The position numbers and the translations under genes were made by a program. A DNA stretch of 10,240 nucleotides, taken from positions 1 through 10,240 of the forward strand of contig CANQZO010000056.1 of NCBI GenBank assembly GCA_947628355.1. Direction: 5' to 3'. The first letter of the stretch is position 1; every line of letters begins with the position of its first letter. Shown in pieces: positions 1 to 4,436 of this stretch. Below the pieces are notes generated by a model. That model was not told the origin of the DNA. It saw only the letters and a list, made by a program, of their open reading frames with translations, and made no database searches. The DNA is from Candidatus Gastranaerophilales bacterium (GTDB lineage: Bacteria; Cyanobacteriota; Vampirovibrionia; Gastranaerophilales; Gastranaerophilaceae).

Positions 1-47
1 CATTTGATACATTTAGATTCATCAACTTTAAAATTTAATTCCGACAT
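1..47 (-). CDS. Partial N-terminus of a ferredoxin-like (4Fe-4S) protein
   Basis: Only the first 15 codons plus two bases lie in the window. They read MSELNFKVDESKCIKC if the last codon (TG-) is Cys. The spacing C-I-K-C after an acidic 'VDESKC' start is typical of the first cysteines of a 4Fe-4S ferredoxin domain, as in ferredoxins or nitroreductase-family proteins that begin with one. A Shine-Dalgarno AAAGGTG lies just upstream of the ATG (52-58 on the plus strand), and a good promoter lies further upstream (71-99). The gene is divergent from the tRNA gene and is probably chromosomal flank rather than element. With so few residues the family call is an inference; the start itself is well supported. 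Confidence 0.55.
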   Translation of the reverse strand, partial: MSELNFKVDESKCIK

Positions 48-70
48 AAAATCACCTTTCTCTTAACCTG

Positions 71-99
71 ATAATAGCAAGATTCACGAATAAAAACAA
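71..99 (-). promoter_or_regulatory. Promoter of the partial ferredoxin-like gene
   Basis: Reading the minus strand, TTGTTT (99-94) is followed after exactly 17 bases by TATTAT (76-71), preceded by TG as an extended -10 (TGC-TATTAT). This sits about 24 bases upstream of the minus-strand ATG at 47. It is a close match to a sigma-70-type promoter. Confidence 0.55.
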
Positions 100-116
100 G
101 AATTTATAAATAACTA

Positions 117-147
117 TTGACTAAAAAAATTTATACGATAAGATAAT
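117..147 (+). promoter_or_regulatory. Probable promoter of the tRNA-Val gene
   Basis: TTGACT at 117-122 is a 5/6 match to the -35 consensus. Possible -10 boxes are TAAGAT at 139-144 (16-base spacer) or GATAAT at 142-147 (19-base spacer). Transcription would start about 3-10 bases before the mature tRNA 5' end at 157. The -35 is clear; which -10 is used cannot be decided by eye. Confidence 0.5.
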
Positions 148-156
148 AATTGCTGA

Positions 157-232
157 GGGCGTTTAGCTCAGTTGGTAGAGCGCCTCCCTTACAAGGAGGA
201 TGTCAGGAGTTCAAGTCTCTTAACGCCCACCA
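157..232 (+). tRNA. tRNA-Val (anticodon UAC), CCA encoded
   Basis: A full 76-nt cloverleaf can be folded by hand. The acceptor stem GGGCGTT (157-163) pairs with AACGCCC (222-228). The D arm is GCTC...GAGC. The anticodon stem CCTCC/GGAGG encloses the loop CTTACAA with anticodon TAC, which reads valine GUA and related codons. The T arm AGGAG/CTCTT has the loop TTCAAGT. The discriminator base is A229 and CCA is encoded at 230-232. No mismatch suggests a pseudo-tRNA. An integrase gene lies just downstream and points at this gene, so the tRNA is the likely integration target and its 3' half may have been restored by the incoming element. Confidence 0.97.
200..232. other. Inferred attachment-site core at the tRNA-Val 3' end
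   Basis: Tyrosine integrases of tRNA-targeting elements commonly recombine within the anticodon or T-arm/3' half of a tRNA gene, and the insertion leaves the gene intact. The convergent integrase 180 bp downstream makes the 3' part of this tRNA the natural att candidate. I found no second copy of the T-arm/acceptor sequence within the window, so the partner site must lie beyond the right edge. The boundaries given are approximate. Confidence 0.4.
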
Positions 233-239
233 TTAAAAC

Positions 240-277
240 AAAGATAGGATAAGGTTTTTAGCCAAGTCCTTTTTTTT
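240..277 (+). terminator. Rho-independent-like terminator after tRNA-Val
   Basis: AGGAT (246-250) can pair with GTCCT (266-270). Two A-A mismatches separate this from a GG/CC inner pair (253-254 with 262-263), closing a 7-base loop. Eight T residues (270-277) follow directly. Upstream A residues can pair with the T run. It lies 14 bases after the tRNA end and would end its transcript. The stem is imperfect, so strength is uncertain. Confidence 0.5.
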
Positions 278-299
278 ATGCTTATATTTAAAAATATGC

Positions 300-321
300 T
301 TGTGTGTAATTTGTGTGTAAT
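300..321. repeat. Two perfect tandem 11-bp repeats, candidate integrase arm sites
   Basis: TTGTGTGTAAT occurs twice with no gap (300-310 and 311-321), between the tRNA 3' end and the integrase stop. Integrases with an N-terminal arm-binding domain, as this one appears to have, bind short direct repeats flanking the core att site. A related GTGTGTAATTA also occurs at 1290-1300 inside the integrase gene, which may be chance. The role as arm sites is inferred from position and family. Confidence 0.5.
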
Positions 322-399
322 TGCTCTTTTGGGAAGAATGATAAGATTTAATAAAAAATAATAAAAGTAAATAATATTAAATTAATCTCAATTAAAATT

Positions 400-427
400 A
401 CAAAAAACAATATATTAATTTTTTTGT
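400..427 (-). terminator. Weak AT hairpin at the integrase 3' end
   Basis: ACAAAAAA (400-407) and TTTTTTGT (420-427) form an 8-bp inverted repeat overlapping the last codons and stop of the integrase. On the minus strand the second arm is itself a T run. It could act as a weak intrinsic terminator, but the stem is nearly all A-T. The remaining sequence between 322 and 400 is AT-rich without other visible structure. Confidence 0.25.
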
Positions 428-1533
428 TCAAAATTAGATAATGCTTCTAATGCAATATTCTGTTGCCCTTTCATTGTATGAGCATAATGCATAGTTGTTT
501 GAATCTTTTTATGATTTAAGATTGATTGAATTACCGGTAATGGAATATTTAATGATACAAGCCTTGTGGCACTTGTGTGTCTTAAATCATGGAAAGTAAA
601 ATTTTTAATATCGGCAAGTTTCAAGATATTTCTAAATCCCCTACCTATACTTTTATATCGAGTGTTAGTGTCCGGATTAGTAAAAATATATTCATCATTA
701 GAATTTTTAGCTTTTAATTCAACAAGAATATTATATAACTTTTCACTTAAGGGAAGCTGGTGCATTAATCCATTTTTTGTATTAACAGCTGTTATTGTTC
801 TATCTGTAAAATTTACACATTCCCATTTCATTCCAAGAATCTCTCCCTGCCTCATACCTGTTAGAAGTGCCATTAAAATTATTGGCTTTAAATACTTATG
901 ATAATCTTTATATTTTTTTCTGAGATTTTCTTTTTCTGAAGCAGGTATATTTATAAAAGAATAATCTCCATCACAAACTTTAATTATTTTATCTTGCTCT
1001 TCTGATGTTAAATATCTTACAAGTTTATTAGGTACTTTCAGTTTATTTACTAACTTAACAGGATTTTCTTTTGCATATTTATTTTTTATTGCAATAGAAA
1101 AAATTTTGCTCAAAACTCCCAGTTCTCGATTTATAGTAGCTGGAGAAATAGCCTTTTTATTTTTTGTTGTTTTTCTAAAGCAAGTAGCATTTTGACGAGT
1201 TTTTATATATTTTTCTATAAGTTCCGGGGTAATCTGAGAAATACATTTGGAACCCCACAGTTCTTTATAGTGTTTTGCTATATATATTGGTGTGTAATTA
1301 GAAGCTAAATTATTCTTTGCATACTCAATATAATTATCTACAATCAAGCTAAAAGGCTTTTTGCCGACGTTTTCGGCTAAATCGAGCCTGCCTCTAAGTA
1401 AATCAGCCCGAAAAATAGTTAAATATTTTTCAGCATCCTTTTGGCATGTTGCATCTGGTATTGACCGATGATAACGTTTTCCATTAATCATGATTTCAAA
1501 TTGCCATTTACTGCCTTTTTTGTATAATCCCAT
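415..1533 (-). CDS. int: Site-specific tyrosine recombinase/integrase
   Basis: This 372-aa phage-type integrase would insert and excise the element by cutting and rejoining DNA at att sites. Residues about 1-45 (WQFEIMINGKRYHRS) fit an arm-binding domain. About 60-165 is the helical core-binding domain, and 172-360 the catalytic domain. All expected active-site residues are visible: R228 in TGMRQGEI, K253 in NTKNG, H315-x-x-R318 in HDLRHT, H341 in LNHKK, and nucleophile Y350 in MHYAH. Roughly 25 extra polar residues (about 187-213) sit between the start of the catalytic domain and LKPIILMALLTG, longer than in many relatives. The start is supported by AAGGAG (1546-1541) seven bases before the ATG. 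The gene runs toward tRNA-Val and is divergent from the excisionase-like gene, the classic arrangement of a tRNA-integrated element. The exact target is inferred. Confidence 0.95.
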   Translation of the reverse strand: MGLYKKGSKWQFEIMINGKRYHRSIPDATCQKDAEKYLTIFRADLLRGRLDLAENVGKKPFSLIVDNYIEYAKNNLASNYTPIYIAKHYKELWGSKCISQITPELIEKYIKTRQNATCFRKTTKNKKAISPATINRELGVLSKIFSIAIKNKYAKENPVKLVNKLKVPNKLVRYLTSEEQDKIIKVCDGDYSFINIPASEKENLRKKYKDYHKYLKPIILMALLTGMRQGEILGMKWECVNFTDRTITAVNTKNGLMHQLPLSEKLYNILVELKAKNSNDEYIFTNPDTNTRYKSIGRGFRNILKLADIKNFTFHDLRHTSATRLVSLNIPLPVIQSILNHKKIQTTMHYAHTMKGQQNIALEALSNFEQKN

Positions 1534-1570
1534 TTATTTTCTCCTTATTTTTCATATATACATCTAAAAT

Positions 1571-1580
1571 ATTATACTAA
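1571..1580 (-). promoter_or_regulatory. Integrase -10 region; inverted copy of the TTAGTATAAT box
   Basis: On the minus strand TTAGTATAAT ends in a perfect TATAAT (1576-1571), about 37 bases upstream of the integrase ATG, a good distance for a leader containing the AAGGAG site. No convincing -35 is visible 16-18 bases upstream. The same ten bases, extended to TTAGTATAATATTTT, occur in the opposite orientation at 1655. The two divergent transcripts may therefore share a regulatory box. Confidence 0.45.
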
Positions 1581-1619
1581 GAATTCTCTATAAACAGCTC
1601 TATGAGACAATATTCAGCT

Positions 1620-1636
1620 CATTTAATTATTAAATG
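1620..1636. promoter_or_regulatory. 17-bp palindrome, candidate operator between int and xis
   Basis: CATTTAATTATTAAATG (1620-1636) is a perfect palindrome around a central T. It lies between the inverted TTAGTATAAT box of the integrase side and the first direct box on the other side, close to where a -35 for the TATAAT at 1659-1664 would be. A dimeric repressor or the excisionase could bind here. A short CAGCTC direct repeat (1595-1600, 1615-1620) and an ATGAG/CTCAT inverted pair (1602-1606, 1618-1622) lie alongside. Function is inferred. Confidence 0.4.
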
Positions 1637-1654
1637 TAAACAAAAAAATAAACT

Positions 1655-1854
1655 TTAGTATAATATTTTGCCACTACAAATAGGATGAGATGAGTGGAGA
1701 AAAAATCTTAGTATAATAAATTGGCACTGAAAATAGAAAGAGGTGAGTGGAGAAAAAATCTTAGTATAATAAATTGGCACTGAAAATAGAAAGAGGTGAG
1801 TGAAGAAAAAATCTTAGTATAATAAATTGATACTTAAAAAACGAAGGAGAAGGA
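1655..1854 (+). repeat. 53-bp tandem repeat array with TATAAT boxes before xis
   Basis: Units start with TTAGTATAAT at 1655, 1708, 1761 and 1814, exactly 53 bp apart. Units at 1708-1760 and 1761-1813 are identical except for one base (GTGGAG versus GTGAAG). The unit at 1655-1707 keeps both ends but diverges in the middle. The unit at 1814 matches about the first 16 bases well, then grades into the AAGGAG ribosome site and start codon of the excisionase-like gene. Each unit contains a perfect TATAAT, an A-rich run and a GGTGAGTGG-like core. They may be iterated promoters, operators, or binding sites for Xis, Int or Rep. No -35 is obvious at the right spacing from the TATAAT boxes. Confidence 0.85.
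1690..1822 (+). other. Three tiny repeat-encoded ORFs, (M/V)S(G/E)EKILV
   Basis: At the same offset in three consecutive 53-bp units there is an eight-codon frame: ATG at 1690-1716 (MSGEKILV), GTG at 1743-1769 (same sequence) and GTG at 1796-1822 (G changed to E). Each is preceded by a purine-rich AGGATGAG or AAAGAG stretch. Each ends in a TAA that overlaps the next TATAAT. They could be leader peptides, or simply a consequence of the repeat. I cannot tell whether they are translated; the GTG starts and close ribosome-site spacing argue for caution. Confidence 0.25.
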
Positions 1855-2055
1855 ATGGAAGGAAAATTATTTTTAACAGTCGATGAAACAGCAAATTTAT
1901 TAACAGTGAAACCGGCAACAATATATTCTTGGCTTCATTACAAACAGATACCGGATAATACATATAGAAAGCTTGGACGTAAGGTTGTATTTATAAAAAA
2001 AGATCTATTGGAGTGGTTTTATAACGGAGCGGAAATGAAAAGGAGGAATGGATAA
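1855..2055 (+). CDS. Excisionase-family helix-turn-helix protein
   Basis: This 66-aa basic protein matches the excisionase/MerR-like HTH_17 pattern. It starts LTVDETANLLTVKPATIYSWLHYKQIP, with the recognition helix at about residues 20-30, followed by a K-L-G-R-K-V-V-F-I-K-K-D-L wing and LLEWF. Such proteins bind and bend DNA at att sites to direct excision, and often repress int. AAGGAG at 1844-1849 stands five bases before the ATG. It is divergent from the integrase and lies immediately after the 53-bp repeats, so those repeats are the obvious candidate binding sites. An alternative is a small transcriptional regulator of the rep operon. Family call is firm; the excision role is inferred from context. 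Confidence 0.85.
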   Translation: MEGKLFLTVDETANLLTVKPATIYSWLHYKQIPDNTYRKLGRKVVFIKKDLLEWFYNGAEMKRRNG

Positions 2056-2056
2056 A

Positions 2057-2161
2057 ATGAAAACAACCAAAAATAACAGGTTAAATATATTTGTAAAAAG
2101 GCTATTTCTATGTCCTTATCTCATTATATATTTTTATACATTTTTTGTTAAAAGAGAATAA
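2057..2161 (+). CDS. Small 34-aa putative membrane peptide
   Basis: A short frame begins at ATG 2057, ten bases after a perfect AGGAGG (2041-2046) that lies within the last codons of the upstream xis-like gene; an in-frame ATG at 2048 is too close to that site. The peptide has a basic start (MKTTKNNR...), then a hydrophobic stretch with aromatic residues (IFVKRLFLCPYLIIYFYTFF) and the end VKRE. It could form one membrane helix. The start overlaps the upstream stop codon region (TAA 2053-2055) by coupling distance, suggesting co-translation. I recognise no family. It may be a small toxin-like or regulatory membrane peptide, or a spurious frame. Confidence 0.4.
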   Translation: MKTTKNNRLNIFVKRLFLCPYLIIYFYTFFVKRE

Positions 2162-2173
2162 CTTATTAACCTA

Positions 2174-2200
2174 AAGTTTTTTCTTTAATGGAAAAAACTT
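2174..2200 (+). repeat. Perfect 10-bp inverted repeat upstream of rep
   Basis: AAGTTTTTTC (2174-2183) and GAAAAAACTT (2191-2200) form a perfect 10-bp stem with a 7-base loop, TTTAATG. It lies 64 bp before the rep start, just after the 34-aa frame. It could be a transcript hairpin, or a cruciform at a replication origin near the initiator gene. There is no T run after the stem, so a standard terminator is unlikely on the plus strand. Confidence 0.55.
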
Positions 2201-2263
2201 GGCTTTGATGCTAAATATCTTAAGAAAATTAAACAAAAAATGTAAATAAGGGGGATAAATAAA

Positions 2264-2968
2264 ATGAAACAAGAAAATTATTTTATCAAAGCAGATAAAT
2301 TAGTATTTAATATACCTTTTGATAAATGTAAAATAGCACACAAAATAGAATATAGCAAGAGTCTATTGGGACTAAATTACGACATTAAACAAGATGGAAT
2401 CTTAATAAAATTGTCAGGAAAGCTATTTGCTAAACCGGATGATTTTGGCTCAATTAATAAATTAAATATGAATTTATTATCAGAAAAAATTTATCAACTT
2501 ACTGATATTAATATTGATAATCATTATTTATTAAATGATGCACAGGTATTTTCCGTAGATATAAAAGAAGATTTTTTTCTTGAAGAAAATCCACAATATT
2601 ATCTATCTGAATGCAGAGAAATCTTTAGAAAGAAAAGTGATAAGTTTGAAATTACAAGATATCTGGATTTAAAGTACCAAGATGGTCTTGCCTTAATTCC
2701 AAAAACAAAGGAAAAGCTAAGATTTAGTATGTACAACAAAGGAAAAGATATTCAACGTTCCTACAATAAAGAGTATAGAAAAATTTTTGATTATAAATTT
2801 TTAGAGAAATCAATTAATAGTCTAAGAATGGAATTGCAATTAGCGTCTTTTAAAAGAATGAGGAAGGAATTTGGTATTTCAAGTTACTTTGATCCGACAA
2901 TAAATTATATTTTAAGTTGTGAACGTAATGTTGTAGCTGATTTTTATGAAGAGTTAATGAATCAATAG
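2264..2968 (+). CDS. Replication initiation protein, phage/plasmid gene II/X-like
   Basis: This 234-aa protein has the ordered motifs I associate with the phage/plasmid replication protein II/X (Phage_CRI/Phage_X) group. SVDIKEDF at 97-104 resembles the conserved R/V-x-D-hydrophobic-x-x-N/D-F strand. RFSMYNKGKDI at 153-163 matches the YDKGKE-type motif. SLRMELQL at 186-193 matches the L-R-x-E-L strand. Such proteins nick an origin and start rolling-circle replication. I see no classical HUH metal site, and at 234 aa it is shorter than many relatives (commonly over 300), so it may lack a C-terminal part. A strong AAGGGGG (2248-2254) lies nine bases before the ATG. It heads a tight run with the next two genes. 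Role as initiator is probable; catalytic residues are not identified. Confidence 0.65.
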   Translation: MKQENYFIKADKLVFNIPFDKCKIAHKIEYSKSLLGLNYDIKQDGILIKLSGKLFAKPDDFGSINKLNMNLLSEKIYQLTDINIDNHYLLNDAQVFSVDIKEDFFLEENPQYYLSECREIFRKKSDKFEITRYLDLKYQDGLALIPKTKEKLRFSMYNKGKDIQRSYNKEYRKIFDYKFLEKSINSLRMELQLASFKRMRKEFGISSYFDPTINYILSCERNVVADFYEELMNQ

Positions 2969-2976
2969 GAGAAAAT

Positions 2977-3228
2977 ATGAAACAAAAAAACGGAAAAAAA
3001 ACAGCTTGTGAATTAGAAAAAGAATACGCAATGGAAGGCATTAGCGAAAAATGTAACTGGGATTTGGCCGATATAAGACAGTTTTACATAAGAGAAACTT
3101 GCATTGATAAAGGAACATGTCTTTCAAGAAAAATGAAAGAATATAAGATTTTTTTTAGTAAGTATCAACAAGATAATAAAGAAAGCTTCAGAATAAGAGA
3201 ATTAAAAGAAAAATTGAGAGGAAACTAA
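2977..3228 (+). CDS. Hypothetical protein (83 aa), rep operon
   Basis: I do not recognise this basic, highly charged protein. It begins MKQKNGKKTACELEKEYAMEG and contains four cysteines (residues 11, 26, 47 and 53 approximately). Its helical, lysine/glutamate-rich C-terminus ends RIRELKEKLRGN. It starts eight bases after the rep stop with its own AGGAG (2967-2971), and its stop is one base before the next gene, so it is translationally linked to both. Its position directly after a short Rep protein raises the possibility that it supplies a missing C-terminal Rep function, but no sequence evidence shows this. It could equally be a small nucleic-acid-binding accessory protein. Confidence 0.7.
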   Translation: MKQKNGKKTACELEKEYAMEGISEKCNWDLADIRQFYIRETCIDKGTCLSRKMKEYKIFFSKYQQDNKESFRIRELKEKLRGN

Positions 3229-3229
3229 A

Positions 3230-3901
3230 ATGGCAATAGAAATTTTTAACGAAATAAAAACAGGAGGATTTGTAATACTTCCTTATGACTTATTACAATG
3301 TTTAGAAGCTGATGATTTAGTTGTTTTATGGCAAATAATAGCCGAACTAAATAATGCAGAAAAAAACAACCTTAATCTTTTTAATGATATTTTATGTGAT
3401 ACCGAAAGAATGGCAAAATATTTAGGTATAGATATTGAATATTTAAATTCCATACTTGAAAACCTTCAAGAACAAAAATTTATAGTTTGTTTTGATTCGC
3501 ATATTGAAAATACTATTTATATAAGAGTTAATACAGATGAAATTATAAATTTTAAAAAAACAGCAACCGCCAAAAAGGGTTTTGTAAATTGGGATGATGG
3601 TTTAAATATCAGTCAAAACCCTTTACATAAAAAGAATTGCTTTAGTCAATCAACTCTTTATATTAAAAAGTTTATAGAGTCTCATATAAAGAATTTTGAG
3701 ACTGTTCCTTTGGTTGCATATTCATATTTGCATGATTGTATAAAGTCCTATGAAAATAAATATGGTGAAATAACTTCAAGTATAAATAACTTAGACGAGT
3801 ACGTGTTAGATATGGTGTCCAAGCCTGATTTTAATCGTTATGATGTTATGGATTTATCTGATAAAATATTTAGACTATCAAAAAAAGATGATAAAAATTA
3901 A
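3230..3901 (+). CDS. Winged-helix-like hypothetical protein (223 aa), rep operon
   Basis: The stop of the 83-aa gene and this ATG are separated by a single base, and GAGAGGAA upstream provides the ribosome site, so the genes are coupled. Residues about 15-100 look like a winged helix: helices around LLQCLEADDLVVLWQII, a recognition-like unit TERMAKYLGIDIEYLNSIL, then LQEQKFIVCF and a strand IYIRVN. This arrangement is seen in DnaD-like and plasmid replication proteins and in MarR-like regulators. The C-terminal half (about 140-223) is helical with no motif I know. Context favours a replication accessory or copy-control regulator. Function is inferred only. Confidence 0.7.
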   Translation: MAIEIFNEIKTGGFVILPYDLLQCLEADDLVVLWQIIAELNNAEKNNLNLFNDILCDTERMAKYLGIDIEYLNSILENLQEQKFIVCFDSHIENTIYIRVNTDEIINFKKTATAKKGFVNWDDGLNISQNPLHKKNCFSQSTLYIKKFIESHIKNFETVPLVAYSYLHDCIKSYENKYGEITSSINNLDEYVLDMVSKPDFNRYDVMDLSDKIFRLSKKDDKN

Positions 3902-3973
3902 TAAATAATTTTCAATTAACACAACAAGTAAGTATGTAAAATATCCGCTTTAAAAATATATTCTATATGCTTA

Positions 3974-3979
3974 TATAAT
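3974..3979 (+). promoter_or_regulatory. Possible -10 box upstream of the 3989-4028 hairpin
   Basis: A perfect TATAAT stands at 3974-3979 in the 217-bp spacer between the rep operon and the next gene. No good -35 is present at 16-18 bases; only T/A-rich sequence is seen there. A transcript from here would begin at about the inverted repeat and would reach the gene at 4119. Confidence 0.25.
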
Positions 3980-3988
3980 AGCTATTTC

Positions 3989-4028
3989 CCCTTAATTTTA
4001 GTATTTTAAAAATTTACGAAATTAAGGG
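3989..4028. repeat. Perfect 10-bp inverted repeat in the spacer after the rep operon
   Basis: CCCTTAATTT (3989-3998) and AAATTAAGGG (4019-4028) are perfect complements separated by 20 AT-rich bases. The CCC/GGG ends stand out in an otherwise nearly G+C-free spacer. No T run follows on either strand, so an intrinsic terminator is not supported. It could be an origin structure for the nearby Rep, a protein-binding site, or a leader hairpin for the 4119 gene. The rest of the 3902-4118 spacer is AT-rich with nothing else clear. Confidence 0.55.
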
Positions 4029-4118
4029 CTTATTATGTAAAACATTAAATCCTTCAATGGTTAAATAAAAGATTAAATTTTTTCCTAAATTTTTAATTAA
4101 AATATAAGGAGAGAAAAT

Positions 4119-4433
4119 ATGTTAATAAAAGAATACGAAATTGCCGAAAATTATACCGATGAAGAAGAAAAAGATTTTAGGAAATTTTTAAAGAAGAATA
4201 TAAATAAAAAATCAACCAAATGGCTTGGGGTTGAAGTTTATGAGAATAGTATTTATATGCTTAACTCCATTCTTCTTTTAAGAAAAATCTTTGGAATTAT
4301 ATCTGATTATAAAATGAAAATGAATGTAGTTATAACCTTTGCTTTAAAGGAAACTAATGAGGATACCACGTTATCAAAGATGAAGCTAAAACTATTTGAT
4401 AAAGAACCTTCAATTAATTCAAGTATTACGTAG
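4119..4433 (+). CDS. Hypothetical protein (104 aa)
   Basis: I do not recognise this protein. It starts MLIKEYEIAENYTDEEEKDF, with an acidic patch followed by a lysine-rich stretch (FRKFLKKNINKKSTKW). A more hydrophobic middle (IYMLNSILLLRKIFGIISDY) and a strand-like segment MNVVITFALKE follow. It is probably cytoplasmic. AAGGAG lies about seven bases before the ATG. The gene is convergent with the AAA+ ATPase gene, with only three bases between their stop codons, so transcription of each could interfere with the other. It may belong with the rep operon or be the first cargo gene. Confidence 0.6.
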   Translation: MLIKEYEIAENYTDEEEKDFRKFLKKNINKKSTKWLGVEVYENSIYMLNSILLLRKIFGIISDYKMKMNVVITFALKETNEDTTLSKMKLKLFDKEPSINSSIT

Positions 4434-4436
4434 AGA

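Noticed and set aside
566..901. Plus-strand 111-aa frame opposite the integrase
   Set aside because: It lies wholly within the antisense of a well-supported integrase catalytic domain, has no ribosome site and no recognisable motif.
1290..1300. Third integrase arm site (GTGTGTAATTA)
   Set aside because: It is a single copy inside the integrase coding region encoding expected residues; in AT-rich DNA this match may be chance, so it is only mentioned with the tandem pair.
1655..1854. CRISPR array
   Set aside because: The repeats are contiguous 53-bp tandem units without variable spacers, and no cas gene is nearby.
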